A stretch of 64,000 nucleotides of DNA from Isoetes taiwanensis (Eukaryota > Streptophyta > Lycopodiopsida > Isoetales > Isoetaceae): assembly GCA_021234155.1 (NCBI GenBank), contig JAJEKV010000071.1, positions 2,307,138 through 2,371,137 on the forward strand, in the 5' to 3' direction. Below, piece by piece: positions 12,276-24,667 of the stretch. A model generated the notes under the pieces. The model was not told where the DNA came from and did not search any database. It saw only the letters and a program-made list of their open reading frames with translations. Each line of letters begins with the position of its first letter. Within the stretch, counting starts at the first letter, position 1. A program made the translations under genes and the position numbers.

Positions 12276-12543
12276 ACAAGAAAATCTTTCTCAAATTTAA
12301 GAAAGACATAAGTAACAAGCTCTTTATGAAACGATGAAAAAAATGGAGGGGTTTTTTATCACACTCCTCATGTTTGGCAGATCCCAGAACTTGCTGCACT
12401 CCTCACGTCTGTATGCAGCCAAACATGTGCCAGAAAAACCTTTGCCCCTGACCTCCTTAATCACCTTCATAACCCTAAGCATATTAGCACAGGAAAAAAG
12501 GCTTCTAGACATAAACTTTGAAACTGAAAGGGCTCTGCTAGAA

Positions 12544-12630
12544 GAACTCTCCCATGGCCAGGGAGTCGGCCATCGACTCTGCCGGATGAACTCCACCATG
12601 GCAGGGAGTCGGCCAAGAACTTTGGCAGAA
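12544..12630. repeat. Imperfect tandem repeat, about 44 bp x2
   Basis: GAACTC-CCATGG-CAGGGAGTCGGCCA occurs at 12544 and 12588. It sits in a segment open in several frames on both strands (12324-12684), which I do not recognise. It is near the 3' end of Helitron B and is probably part of another captured fragment. Confidence 0.5.
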
Positions 12631-13070
12631 GAACGTCGCAATGGCTACACCGCCATAGTTTCCAAGGAAAGAAAGACCCATTGAAAAAGAAGAAAATTGA
12701 AACACGTTATAAAACCCAAAACCCATTTAGTGACATCACCAAAATACAATCTAGGATATGAATACCCCCTAAACCATGCAAAACCATATGTAATACTTTC
12801 CCCACTTCACAATTGTAGAAGATAATATCCAAATGAAGGCTAGGAAAGTTGCAACACTGTCTAACGTGAATGAGCAGCTAAGTTTCTTTTACACATTGTT
12901 AAGTCTTTGGATTTTGTGTTATAATAAAAGGTTACAAAAATTGGATTATTACTGCATGTTTTTCTCATGGCGGTCAAAAAATTTGCAGACTTCCAACTTA
13001 TGCCCAGCAACGCTGGGCACCGTCACTAGTGATTCTCATGTAATTTTGACTCAATTTATGGTCTATTGTA

Positions 13071-13256
13071 GAACTTAATGGGGAAGGGACTGGGACCAAA
13101 GTGGAAGCATGTTATTATTGTCCACAAACTTCTACTGGAGGACAGTATCGTTGTAAGTGCAGATATTGTGGGCATTCTTGGATAGGATGTGCTGATAGAA
13201 TCCGTGCGCACATAACTGGAAAGGGTGGCATTGGAGTTGGACCTCATTTTTGTTAA
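13071..13256 (+). CDS. BED-like zinc-finger exon fragment
   Basis: The frame reads into CYYCPQ, then CKCRYCGHSWIGCADRIRAH and GIGVGPHFC, ending at TAA 13254-13256. The C-x2-C spacing, an aromatic after CG, the RI.AHI.G block and the final His/Cys resemble the BED-type zinc finger found in hAT transposases and related plant proteins. A possible splice acceptor (ATTGTAG) lies just upstream at 13065-13071. No transposase domain follows within the sequence before the LINE. It may be a last exon or a relic. Helitron B ends 42 bases upstream. Confidence 0.45.
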   Translation, partial: ELNGEGTGTKVEACYYCPQTSTGGQYRCKCRYCGHSWIGCADRIRAHITGKGGIGVGPHFC

Positions 13257-13608
13257 ATATGTTATTTGTTGATTTTATTGATATTAAGTAGTTTGTGTTG
13301 GGAAAACAGTGTTGCTTTGCTTACAATAGCAATTCTTAGTTGATCATGTCTAATCTATCTTCTAACAAAGGGAAGAACTATCTTCTAGCCAATTAATCTG
13401 ATGTCCACATTCCCAACACCAACTTTTCTCAAGTACGCAAAATGTGCTTTAATAACATCCCACATCTGCATTTATAAATATTAAATTAGACAGCATGGAA
13501 TAAACTCAAATCAAACAAAATTAACATCAATAGGAAACACTTATAGTTGGATAACATATGTATGGGATATCAGACTCCTGAGATGTTACTTCAACAATTG
13601 GTTGAATT

Positions 13609-13624
13609 TTTGAATAGTGAAGAT
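13609..13624. repeat. LINE target-site duplication, left copy
   Basis: TTTGAATAGTGAAGAT, identical to 19301-19316. It directly precedes the T-run that is the poly(A) tail of the minus-strand LINE. Confidence 0.95.
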
Positions 13625-14041
13625 TTTTTTTTTTTTTTTTTTTGAAGACTTTTATTATCCAGAGAAAGTTACAGAGTACAATGGGGACTAATAACTCAGT
13701 AGAGAGAATGTCCACCAGAGCAAAACCACCCCACGCAGATAGAACATCTAAACAATATGAAGAGAAAGCAAAAACTCATAAGTAAGTATGAATCTGAAGA
13801 TAGTGCTCCCAAATACGGTGCTTCACCTCATTCGCAATTGATGAGCACCTGAATGCTTTGATAATTCATTGTTGGGCATCAAGAAGGACCTGTGCATCTA
13901 AACAAGCAAGACCTTTGAATACGAGAAGATTCCTTCTTTTCCAAATGGATCAAATGATCCATGTAGAAGCCAAATGAAATGCCCTTTTTGCCAAATTATC
14001 CCAACTACTTGGATAGACTGCTAATAACACCTGCTGGCTAT

Positions 14042-14978
14042 TCAAATTGCAATGAAAGAGGCCTTGAAGCCACAACTAAGCATGTCTGACATGTCTATAT
14101 AGGAAGAAGCAATGTTCAATTGTCTCGTCCCTCTGTGCACATAAAGGACAAAGGGCAGATACCTCTGGACGAAATCTGTGCACCATAATATTAACGCGTA
14201 GACAACGATGAGTGACTTGCCACCATAAAACAGATACTTTGGGATGGAGTAGTTTATCCCATACCCATTTCCATACTGTTTTCTGCCGATCCCTAGAAAT
14301 GACCAAAGGCCACTTGGACGAAGGAGGCAAGATGTCAGCATCAAGCAAGACCTTGTACATGGAATTCACCAACTTATCTGCTTTGACATGCTCATGAACT
14401 ACCCAAGGCTGGGGGTCATCCATTTGTGCTACTGGAGGAAGAATTGAAGACACCTTCTGCCAAATAGCTCGATCCCACCTTAAAAGGAGGAACTTAGCTC
14501 TAAACTCTTCCCATGTCAGCAACTGCCTTTGATTATTATACCAATCAGATATCATATGCACACCTGCTGCTCTCCATCGACGCTGCGTCAATGGGTGGAC
14601 TGAAGCTATCAGAGGACCACCGTCCAATGGAATCCACCAACAACTTGCAATAGTGCTAGCGTGTGCAAGATGGTGAAAATAAAATAGAGATTGTACAGTC
14701 TCCCATGCAACTAGCAATCCTCTAAGAAATGGGGATGTATTAGGGTATGCGGTCAGTGGATAAAATAGAATCAGTAGATAAAATAGAGCCCAGAGGAAAA
14801 GTGGCCTAAGAGACCGAGACCCAAAAGAAATGCACATTTGCAAAGACTGATAAACAAGACGGGAACCCGGGGACTCATCCATATTATTTAAAATTCTCCA
14901 AATGAACTTAGAAATCATTACCTTGCTCTGCAAAAGAAAATTGGTCATTCCAAGGCCGCCAAAATGCTTTGGCAACAT
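14042..14978 (-). pseudogene. LINE ORF2 C-terminal region with zf-RVT-like end
   Basis: A 300-residue frame starts LPKHFGGLGMTNF, the usual plant LINE sequence after the RT thumb. It ends with a zf-RVT-like Cys/His segment (WWQVTHRCLRVNIM, then CPLCAQRDETIEHCFF). These regions bind nucleic acid during retrotransposition. It is separated from the RT part by frame changes. Confidence 0.8.
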
Positions 14979-16477
14979 GCACTAATTTCCAAACTGACTT
15001 TGACAACATCACCCTCCTTTGTCCCCCCCAGATGAAGTTCCTGACAACCATGATGAGAATTTGTATCTTTGACTGTGGAGCCAACATGAATGAAGCCATA
15101 TACATATGGGTGCTGCTTAAAACTGACTTAGCCACAACGATTCATCCTGCCATGGAAAGCTTCGCTGTGGACCATCAGAAAAGGTGCTTTTCCAAGCCCT
15201 TAATCTCTGCCTCCCATGCATCTCCTGATGAGATATGAACACCTATAGGGATACCAAGAAGTTTGGTTGCTTTACCATGGGGAAGGATCTTCCATGGATA
15301 GGTAGCTACACATGGTGGAACTGGAGAGTCCAATGCCCATAGTGCTGTACACTTCTGCCAACCCACAAAAATACCAGATGCTAGGGACAAAAATCCAACA
15401 AGGAAATAGCATTCTGCAAAGTTTGCTCATCTGCCTTCAAAAAAAGGAAAGTGTCATCCGCATATTGGTTACAGATCTCCTGCGACCCATTGTTCATATG
15501 AAGTCCATGCAAGATTCCCTCCTATGAGGCAAGAGAGAAGACCTGGGCAAGGACCTCTGCCACAACTGTAAATAACAATGGAGCTAAAGGGCAGCCCTGA
15601 CGGATGCCACGACCCACCTGAAAGAATGCTGAGGGTTCCCCTTGGAAGAAAATAGAAGAGCGAGCAGAATAATGAAGCCTTATGACATCAGCTGTGAATT
15701 ATGCACCAAAACCAATGCGTAAGAGACATTGCTCTAAGAAGACCCAATCGACACTATCATATGCTTTTGCAAAGTCCAGTTTCAAATATACAATTTCATA
15801 GCCCTGAAGTCGAGCCCAGTAAATACCTTCATAGGCAGCAGCTACATTGTTTAATATGCATCGTCATGACAGAAATCCTGACTGTGTAGAGGATATGGAA
15901 TCAACAAGAATATTCCGAAGCTTTTGTGCATAAGCTTTGGCAAAAATCTTGTACACAGAAGATAGTAAAGTGATAGGGCGCCAGTCCAAAATTGTTGAAG
16001 GTTCCTTACACTTGGGAATAAGAGAAATGCAGCCCGAGTTAAGAATTTTGTCTAGACGCCTTTGCCTCTTGAAATCCTGAAACGCGTCGTACACATCATC
16101 GCCAACCCAATCCCATAACTCCTGAAAGAACTCCACAGGAATACCATCAATTCCAGGACATTTTCCTTTCTTCAAAAGGAAGGTAGCATCTGCTAAATCA
16201 TTCACCGTAATCTCTGCTTCTAGAGTAGCTCTTTGATCCTCAGATATAATAGGATGTATCTTTGCCAGTAATGCCTCCTGAAAATCTGATTCAGAAAGAA
16301 CTTAAGTTGCTGAGGATCAGAGATGAGAGGCCCATCTTGAACTTGGAGAGACACCATCGCAGAAGCTTGTCTCTGAATTTTTGCAGCTTTAAAAAAGAAG
16401 CATGTGCAACGGTACCCCTCTTTGAACCATTGCAGGCCCGCTTTAACTCGAGCGTGACGAACTTCCTGAGCTTCCAT
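14979..16477 (-). pseudogene. LINE ORF2 reverse transcriptase
   Basis: Minus-strand translation shows the RT fingers start KGKCPGIDGIPVEFFQELW, then LIPKCKEPSTILDWRPITLL near 16050, AYDSVDW near 15750, RGIRQGCPLAPLLF near 15600, and the catalytic YADDT near 15451-15464. This order is typical of L1-clade elements. Several stops and frameshifts separate the motifs. The catalytic YADD itself is unaltered. Confidence 0.88.
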
Positions 16478-16600
16478 ATGTCATGCTGACCAAAATCTGC
16501 TTCTCCTGCTGGGCATCTAATGGTACAACAGACCTGCAAGCCATAATTGTTGGTACAGAGCAATCAAAATCCATCGATTAGCAACAACTTGCTGACGACC

Positions 16601-17460
16601 CTAATTCTTAGCAAAGGACTTCACGGCAGCTAGAGCATCAACAATCGCAGCCATTCCTTTTCTTCTCACAAATGCAGAGGACCAGGCTTGCTTGCATCCA
16701 TCTTTAAACTCCTCATCCTTCAAGTATGAAGTGTTTAACTTGAAATAAGTCTTGGTCCTGCTATGCGCCCCATCCCGAGAACAAGAAAAATACTGTGGAT
16801 TGTGATTTGAAATAGAGTTGTCAAGCATGTTTTGGCGAGAGAAATTATGCAAATATATAGCTGCCAATGCATTGTAATAGCCCATGTCATGACATGCGTA
16901 TGCTCTACCAGCTCCAAGCCAGCCATTGCACCAAGTGAAGGTCCCATCGCCATCCACCTCTACAAAACCACATTCATGCATCAAGCGCTGCCAAAGTTCA
17001 CGTTCAAAGCCTTGGATGACTTCTGATCCTCTGCCGCACCGATCAACTTCCAACTCCACCATATTGAAGTCACCACTAGCAACCATGCAACATGAGCCCC
17101 CAATCGAACTAGTTTGGATCTCAAAGGAGCCCAGAGTGCACCTCTCTGATGAGGTCTATTGTGCGCATACACATTCACTAGTTCTTACTCTTGTCCCTTA
17201 TCAAACCACTTGATAATGATCCAGCGACCAAATCTGTCAGCATGACTGAATGTGACTGCTAGATCCTGTCTCCATGCTGTAAGGACCCCCGCTTTTGCCG
17301 AGTCTGCTGCAGCCACCAAGTCTTTATATTTCCTACCGACCACAGAAGCTACCTTTTCCACGTCCTCTTTTTTGCACCCCGAACATTCCAAGAAACCAGC
17401 TTCATAATGCAGGGGGGTCTGGTGGCCAGTGTTCCAAATCCATGGAATCACTATTAGCAT
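16601..17460 (-). pseudogene. LINE ORF2 apurinic-type endonuclease
   Basis: The domain nicks target DNA to prime reverse transcription. Visible are the start MLIVIPWIWNTGHQ, the central GDFNMVE motif near 17070, FTWCNG near 16930, and the terminal motif as SNHNP near 16790. Family members have SDHNP there, so the catalytic Asp appears replaced by Asn. A frameshift also separates the first third. Confidence 0.82.
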
Positions 17461-17814
17461 ATGATACTTCCACCTGATTAGCCCAGGTCAGTCCAGAGGA
17501 TGTAGGAAAGATTGTAACAATGGTAGCCATTTCTGGTTCAGCTGGAGTAGCACACTCAACAGGAAGAGATTGTGGTGCAATAGAGTTTCTCCGACGGGCA
17601 ACTCTCTTCGTATGAGGGATGGACCACTCACCTCGAGATATGCTTCCAGTCGTTCCTGTTTGCGAGCAATGACTGCAAACCCTCACGTTGCTCATCAAGA
17701 AGAGCAGCTTGGGACGCAGAAGAGGAGGGAGGAGAGGGAGAAAGAGGGGCAGGAATAGACACGGGAGCAGAAGCAGGCTGGCTAGAACCCAAAGCCGCCA
17801 AGACTGGAGAGGGA

Positions 17815-19164
17815 TCAAAGGAAGATGGACACTTGGCCATGGGCTGCAGATGTTGCAGGAGCAAAGGGAGGTGTTCTTCTAATGCAAAAACTAGAGAATG
17901 CCTCAGCATCAGGAAACATGTCTGCAAGCTCAGGACCATTAAGTAACGACAAACCATATTTGAAGAACAGTGGACCACTTTTGACCACAACAGATTTTGG
18001 GAGAGATACATCAGCTGGAAGAGAGACACAAATACGAGGACCATTCACAATAGAATGAGCAAGATGGAGACCCGAGCCACTAGCAATAGCCATCATAAAC
18101 TCTGGAACTTGCAGCTCAATAGGAAAATCTTCCAAGGCAAACCAGCATGGCATCCGAAGTGCACTAGTCTTGCTAGGCAAAAAGCCAGGAGTGTATACCT
18201 GATACAAAAGATAGTGCCCCGATAAAGGATCTACTCCCCGCTCCACCAGCTTATCAACCGCTATGGGAGACCCAAACATGATTAGGAAATAATTGTTTTG
18301 CTTATCAAGGACCTTCAAAGACTCATGCTGGGGTAGACCCAATCTCTGTAGATGCTGCTTTAACCAAAAGCCCATCCTTCTAAGATCGACAAACTGACCA
18401 GTAAAGTGACACACAACAGCATGAGAGACAAGATTCTGAATACACTTTAAAAGTACCCCATAATCAATCTCAACTACAGGAAGCCCTGCATGTGTGAAAG
18501 CGTTGGCGCACTCATTATTCTCGTAAAAGACACTCTCTGAAGGGAGTTGAATGTCCATCTTATATTCCACAGCCTGTAACTCCTTCAAGTATGCAGACAC
18601 TTCCTTCTTATTATTCTCCATCATAATATTCACAGCAACCGTAACACGAGCAGAGCGTATACCAGATGTCATATCACGCTTTATCCAATCACTAAAGCGT
18701 GCACGTGACACACGAGCAATTGTATCACTAGAGGTCCAAGGAGCAGGAGCAGAGGCAGGAGCAGGCAGAAGACCCGCAGAAGAGGAAGGAGTAGAAGGCA
18801 AAAATCCAACAGAGGTAGATGAAAAATGGGAAGCACGAGGACTAGGATGTATAGGAGAACAAGGACCCGCAATTGCAGCAGATGAGGAAGCAGTGAGAGG
18901 CGGAAATTGTTGCAAAGTAGTGGATGTACTAGCAGAAGGATGTGCAAAAGCAAGAGGATTGAGACGTAAGTTAGCAAGCAAGGAAGGAGGAATTACAGAG
19001 GCACAAGATTGCATACGGGAGGCAAAAACAGAAGAGAAAGCCATGGAAGCAGAATTGACAGAAGAAATAACAACTGAGGAAGACATACTAGTGTAAACCA
19101 TAGAGGCCGAAATGGGAAACCCCAAATTCGGCACTGATTCCGATGTTGGACTGCTTGATGCCAT
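17815..19164 (-). CDS. LINE ORF1, DUF4283-like nucleic-acid-binding protein
   Basis: An uninterrupted 449-codon frame from ATG at 19164. The N-terminal ~150 residues are Ser/Pro/Ala-rich low complexity. From about residue 190 to 400 there is a compact region with PCWFALEDFPIELQVPEF, in the place of the DUF4283 pattern of plant LINE ORF1 proteins, and a C-terminal SVVVKSGPLFFKYGLSLLNG. Family role: RNA binding in the retrotransposition complex. A proline-rich frame continues below 17815 in another register, so the original ORF1 may have been longer. It is the only largely intact LINE frame here. Confidence 0.75.
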   Translation of the reverse strand: MASSSPTSESVPNLGFPISASMVYTSMSSSVVISSVNSASMAFSSVFASRMQSCASVIPPSLLANLRLNPLAFAHPSASTSTTLQQFPPLTASSSAAIAGPCSPIHPSPRASHFSSTSVGFLPSTPSSSAGLLPAPASAPAPWTSSDTIARVSRARFSDWIKRDMTSGIRSARVTVAVNIMMENNKKEVSAYLKELQAVEYKMDIQLPSESVFYENNECANAFTHAGLPVVEIDYGVLLKCIQNLVSHAVVCHFTGQFVDLRRMGFWLKQHLQRLGLPQHESLKVLDKQNNYFLIMFGSPIAVDKLVERGVDPLSGHYLLYQVYTPGFLPSKTSALRMPCWFALEDFPIELQVPEFMMAIASGSGLHLAHSIVNGPRICVSLPADVSLPKSVVVKSGPLFFKYGLSLLNGPELADMFPDAEAFSSFCIRRTPPFAPATSAAHGQVSIFL

Positions 19165-19300
19165 ACATCGACGGAAAGCTTACAGTCCGAGCTTTCCAAC
19201 GCACCAAAAATCATCCAAATCCGACACCCAAGGAGAGAGATACACACAGAAACGGCAAACGGCGCTTCACACGGCGCCTCCCTTCGCACTCATGCTTGTC

Positions 19301-19316
19301 TTTGAATAGTGAAGAT
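19301..19316. repeat. LINE target-site duplication, right copy
   Basis: Identical to 13609-13624; marks the 5' boundary of the LINE. Confidence 0.95.
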
Positions 19317-20273
19317 GGATGTTCAATCTGGAAAAATGAAATCAATAAAAGTATGAGGATCTGTAAATGATAGCGAGCTTTAACTGAAAAACTTAAAACT
19401 TACCTGATGATTAAGTCCACCAATAAGATGTGTCCATAACATAGATTTGACATTGAAATCGGCAGTTGTCCTAAACTACAAGAAATGGATGTTAAAATAA
19501 GGAAAACGGAAGCCTCAAACAGGGGAAAAAAAGAATGGATAGTTTGTTCAACATCAAGCTCAAAGTTCCAAGAATTTATACACATAGATATACTGAAAAA
19601 CATTCTCACGTACACAACCTATTCATCATCAGTATGATGATACTCTAATTAGATATCGTGTAGGAACGATTCTTCGCTTACTTGAGTTGGATACTCTCAT
19701 AGTACATATGGGTATACATTACACCAAGAACAGTATGCAGCAAGAGGTTTTACACAAGCAACCCCATCCTTTTCTGCAATTTCAGAAAAAAGCTTTGAGT
19801 TAGGCTTATGTAACTGAATAATATTTATCCGAGGGGAGGACTAGTAGTTGCTCTAAACACTACGATCAAAGTATGGCACATCAATTATTTGTTTAACTGA
19901 TTTACACATACAAGTATATGGCCAGCTTGTCTGTCCTATACGGAATCAAGGAATAAATATTTATAGGAGCGGTTAGCAATAAAAGACCTTTCGGTGGATT
20001 GGATGCAACCACTCACTCTGCCAACAAGAGGTGCTGTATTACAACACAAATATATGAATAGAGTGCTATTTTCTTCCAGTCGAAAATCCTTAAAGCTTCA
20101 AAAATAGAAATAGAGTCACATGTTGATGGCAAGATTTAATCCTTAACTAAGAGAACATCCCTTCTAGAAAACATAGTAGAATGACCTAGCACATTTATCA
20201 TGTAGAGATAAACCATAGGTAAAAACAATTTTAATTACGTAATATTCTTCAAGAGCAAGCACTTACAAAATTC
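19317..20273. other. No recognised gene
   Basis: AT-rich sequence with no recognisable protein, RNA or repeat. Confidence 0.5.
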
Positions 20274-20769
20274 TGTTAGAAATATAACATGCAAGGAATA
20301 AAGTGACACAGCAAGACAGAAAGATTGAAAAAGAGAGAACATAAGTTAATCCAAAAGTGAATGTATTATTCATGAAGAGTGCATGCTCTTATATATAATA
20401 ATGAAGGGCTAATAGGCAAAGACCCTTTTAGCTCCATGAGCTATCAATAGACAATGAACTTCTAAGATTGTATGGATGTATTATAAATATATTCCAACAT
20501 CCCCCCTACAATCTTTGTCTCTTTGTAAAACAAAATAAGTAGCATGTACCTTCGAGGGTGAGATCAAATGTACAATGCTGCAAGATGTGTCCCCTCTGCA
20601 GTTGATCCCTAGCTCAAGTAAAAAAAACCTTTTGTGGGAATCAAAGAAAAAAACCCGAGCTCACTCCAAGTATGAGTATACTCATAGGGGAGCTAGTGTA
20701 ACTCCCAAAGCAATTCTATGTTCAGATAATAGCTTCTGAGGAAGTGCTTTTGTAAACATGTCAACACGC
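20274..20769 (-). mobile_element. Copia retrotransposon 3' remnant: pol end, polypurine tract, LTR
   Basis: Minus-strand reading from about 20765 gives VDMFTKALPQKLL, the standard Copia RNase H/pol terminus. Non-coding sequence follows, then the polypurine tract GTAGGGGGGA at 20500-20509, then a 226-bp LTR at 20499-20274. The LTR begins TGTTGGAATA and ends TTTCTAACA. No 5' part or second LTR is seen, so the element is truncated near 20770. Confidence 0.85.
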
Positions 20770-23700
20770 ATTAAATATAAAGGAAAATATTCATTCTTAG
20801 GATGGGTCCTAGATCAACACATATCAGCCGACACACACAACCGAACACATTAATGCTCATGCAACACATGCGAGACCGCATTCACAAAAGAAGAGAGTGT
20901 TAATAATGTAGAATCCAACCACAGAAATGGTAAAAGAGCCTGCCAGATGGTGTTAGCAACATAAAGTGTAAAACGTGACATCACCACAAAATTTCTCTAT
21001 GAACACAGTCTAACTATGGCAAACAAACTAAAAAACTAGGTAACACAATGCATCAGGATAATGAGAAACCACAATAAATCTAATGGCTCATACGAAGCCA
21101 CCTGATGCAAGACCTACCATCTAATTTGAAACACAAACCGGATAATGCAGTATCCAAGGTAACAAGAACCCACAACATGACGTAGTAGCAAATGTTGAAT
21201 CCATGTAAACTAGAGTAGTAAGATAATGGGAACCCCAAGTAATGCCATAATTTGATATTATGAGAAACTATAAGCAGTAAAATCCATGCAATTCATTCAA
21301 ATTAGATCTTAAAAGCCTACGAAAACTCAACTGCATTATGATGACGAGAACAAATGCCCATCCATAATCACGCAATATGATGTCAATTGCACCAAACCTA
21401 GAAAAACCCAACCCTATCATAAGGAAAAAGCCAACAAATGCAGTTAAGAGGCATACAAGGTTAGGAAAACGTTACCAATCGTACGCAGGGATAAGAACGA
21501 ACAAGATAAATCACGCCATAAGGAGACGATTCACTAAGTGTGACAAATTGCTAGATTGAAGATTTCTAAATCAATAAGAAAACACTATTTTATATTCAAT
21601 GGACTCGAATCCTCATCCATTCACAAAATAGACCTATGAACCAACCACCAAAGTCAACCAACCAACATGCACATCTTATTTGAAAAAATAAACATCAAAA
21701 GAGAGACTAGGATGGAATGGAATGGCAAGGCGGCAGAAGCCCTTGGATAATTCTGCCCCTAGACGATAATCTAAATGGGAACTGAATCAATTAGCTAGAA
21801 ATTTCGAAAGAGATGAAGATGATACCAACAAAAAACATAATATTTTCAGCTTCAATCCGGTCTAAAGAAGGCGAAACCAAAAGTGAAATTATTAGAAGCA
21901 ACCACCGATTGTCTGTGTCAGAAAGGCCCAACCATAGAAGAATAGCCTTAATCCACCGATTTGGATCAACGGATGCAGACCCATCTCCCTGACATCTTCC
22001 ATGCTCGATTTTTGCAATAAGGCTAATTCAATCTTATGTTCTAAACAGAAATCTGGAGTTATAGAAGAAATTGGCACAATCGTGAGAAAGGTATATAACC
22101 TTGTTGCTCCAAAATGAATTTGAACATGGTCGCCATGTCAATTGGTTAATGCTGCTTACAGCAAAAAGGAACTAGAAAAAATTGAACCCGACTATCTAAT
22201 AACTGCACCTGCACATCAGCTGCAATTACAATCAAGAAAAATGTTATAAAGTTAATCACATAACATAGGAATCTGTTACAATGTTAATCATATGCCAGAA
22301 CGATCTGACGCGAAATCTGGTTGTGAAATATGTATTTTAAATAGAGGCAGAAATCTTGGAAAGCTTTTGGTAATATTTTTCAAAGTGAAATGTCTCACAA
22401 TCATGATGTGAAAGCCTGAAAAATCATGTCTAAACTGTGGCTTAGAATGAGCTGATAGTGACAACTAAACTAACAATAAAATTGTGCATGCCTCTCAGCT
22501 TCCACAACCAAAATACTACATCTTAACTAAATAATGTACCACAAGCCACAAGTAAAACGAAGACATTCAGAAATAAATATCTGGAAACGAAACTTGTGCA
22601 GGTTCTTGCTTTGTTGATTGTAGCAGTGAAGGCAAGGGGTCCTCAAAGTGATGCACCACGCTTGGCAAGGCCAGATTGTGATGCCAAAGGCAAATTGAAA
22701 TGCTGAAAACATATAAGAAACTCACAGCCCTCAAAGACTATTAAAAAGGTAAGTCGTGGACAAACTGCCAAAATTATTTGAACCTCCATTCATGAGCAAT
22801 AATCTGGCCATTAAATTTCTGATGTAGACATGATGTTGAAACCAGGAACTAGTATATCAAGGCCTGCCAAACATGTGTTTGATAACAAGACAAATAAGAG
22901 AATGCATGCCAAGAACGCAGCCTGAAAAATGTGGCTTCCCATTACTCCTGCAAAACTAACTGAAGCTACTTTGTATGATAGATACATGGGGATACCTCTG
23001 GCCAGATACTAGCTCCAAACATACGACCAGAAGACTTATTTGATTAGGCTAAGTTTAACCTATAATGGACACGCATAACTGTGAACAGAAGAAATCCAAC
23101 AAATTACCTCCGGTTGAGATCGCAGATTAGAACCAACTTTAGAAAGATTAAGCTGATATACCGATGCCAAATTGGTTGTATAGAGCAAATCCAAAATGCA
23201 CTTGGAGACCCAGCCATAACCCATGTCGTTGCCTAAACCCTTGTCGGTTGCCTTTGCAGATGAGAACGCCAGAGCCACACCAGAACTGCAAAAAACGTCA
23301 TAGCACTGCCCACAACTCTGGCCAAGCCAAATCTGCAAGATTAACCTGTGCTTTGTACACAAAAATCCATGCCATATACTCATCGCAAAAGGGGAGCATG
23401 CAAAAGAACGAGCTAGGAAGAATGCACAGTGCAAAACATGGCCCAACATGCCCAAAACTCCAACACAGGCATCAGCACCAAGGATCTTGGAACTCGGAGG
23501 ATCAAGCAAACTAGAACCGCTGCCACAAGAACAACAAAGCCGCCAAGAATGTGTCTAAATAAATCCAGAAGGAATAGATGAATTAGTAGCTAAGATAAGG
23601 AGGACCCTCAGCAGCTGGGAGGAATAATGAATCTGTAGCCGAGATAAGGAGAGCTATCATTAAGCTAGGATTAAAGAGTAGAGAAAACATAGCTAGGAGA

Positions 23701-24667
23701 GAAAGAGTAGAGAAAACTTGTGGAGCCAGAAATGATTAGGACAGAAAGGAGCTCAAGAAAAGGCCTCATTGAGTTCCCTAGAATATTTGTACTATCCTCT
23801 TAGACCATGTTCTTCAAAAATGGTTCGTCGGATTGCTACCTGAATCGCAGCGAGAACCAGAATGGCAGCCTGGCTACTCTTAAGAACACTTATGGATTAA
23901 GACAACTCGACTTAGTAATTGAATAAGAAATAAAATGGAATACCAACGATCCGGTATCCTTTCTCAACAATACACAGCAATGCACAGGATACGCATGAAT
24001 GCCACAAAATGAAAAAGAAAGAGAGAAAACTGACCGCTTCGTAGATAGCCAGGGATTTGATGTCGACCATAGCCAGAGCTTACATCCATAGCTGTGGAGA
24101 TGAATCGACAGCAACAAAAGGCGGTTCATTGAATGTCCGGAGTAATGGAGATGAATCGGCAGCAATAGGAGGGACGTCCTTAGCTAGGAGCTCTCCACAT
24201 CCGGCAACTTATCTGGTGTAGCTGAATCTATCATTTGAATACCAGCCACAACCGATTATTTGAGCCAACAAGAAACAAGGCCTCTTTGAATATCCACAGC
24301 AATGGATAATCTGATTGAATCTGCAATTGGAAAGAAGAAAATATGGAGTCGAAGAACGCCGCCATGTCCATCGATTAAAGATAACAGTTGAAAAGGATGT
24401 GGATATTGCCTGGCAAAACCTCCATCCAAGCCTCAAGCATCCAGGGATCAAAATTTCTGCCGTAGCAAATTATTTCACAACCCAAACATCTCACAAATAC
24501 AAGATCAAAACCAATGCGTCACACAAGAAGAAGGCAAAGACTGTAATCTACAAAAACAAAAAACTAAGTAGGAAGTAGGTAGGTAGGATGAGACACTAGA
24601 AGGCAAGAGAAGATGGAGCAACCAAGGTAGGAGCTCAAGAGAATGCCGATAGCCTGCCATAGCATAA
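20770..24667. other. Long stretch with no recognised gene
   Basis: Nothing here translates to a recognisable protein. The longest frame (23060-23509, minus) has no ATG start and no domain. The segment does not match the repeats elsewhere in the window and may be old intergenic or TE-derived sequence. Confidence 0.5.

Larger units (their letters stand above)
9447..13029 (+). mobile_element. Helitron B (non-autonomous), carrying PPR fragments
   Basis: Both ends are textbook. A|TC at 9446-9448 opens the 17-base family terminus TCTTATATTATAATGTT, then the subterminal block CGCCCTAAATTCGACGG. At the right, hairpin GCCCAGC-AAC-GCTGGGC is followed by CTAG at 13026-13029 and then T. Length is 3583 bp. 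The subterminal sequence at 12926-13000 (TTGGATTATTACTGCA, then the ACTTATGCCC approach to the hairpin) closely matches that of Helitron C. It carries PPR-like fragments, a repeated 75-bp segment and a tRNA-like B box, and has no Rep/helicase gene. Confidence 0.9.
13625..19300 (-). mobile_element. Full-length LINE (L1-type) retrotransposon, ORF2 decayed
   Basis: About 5.7 kb bounded by a perfect 16-bp target-site duplication. The poly(A) tail (T-run 13625-13643 on +) lies at the low end and the 5' UTR at 19165-19300. In minus-strand order it has ORF1, then a broken ORF2 with endonuclease, reverse transcriptase and a C-terminal zinc-finger-like region. An exact duplication of this length indicates insertion at full length by target-primed reverse transcription. 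Frameshifts and stops in ORF2 show the copy cannot move on its own. Confidence 0.93.

Noticed and set aside
18551-19096. 181-codon plus-strand frame
   Set aside because: It is antisense to the LINE ORF1 low-complexity region, which explains it.
23060-23509. 149-codon minus-strand frame
   Set aside because: No ATG start, no domain, no splice context. Not reported as a gene.
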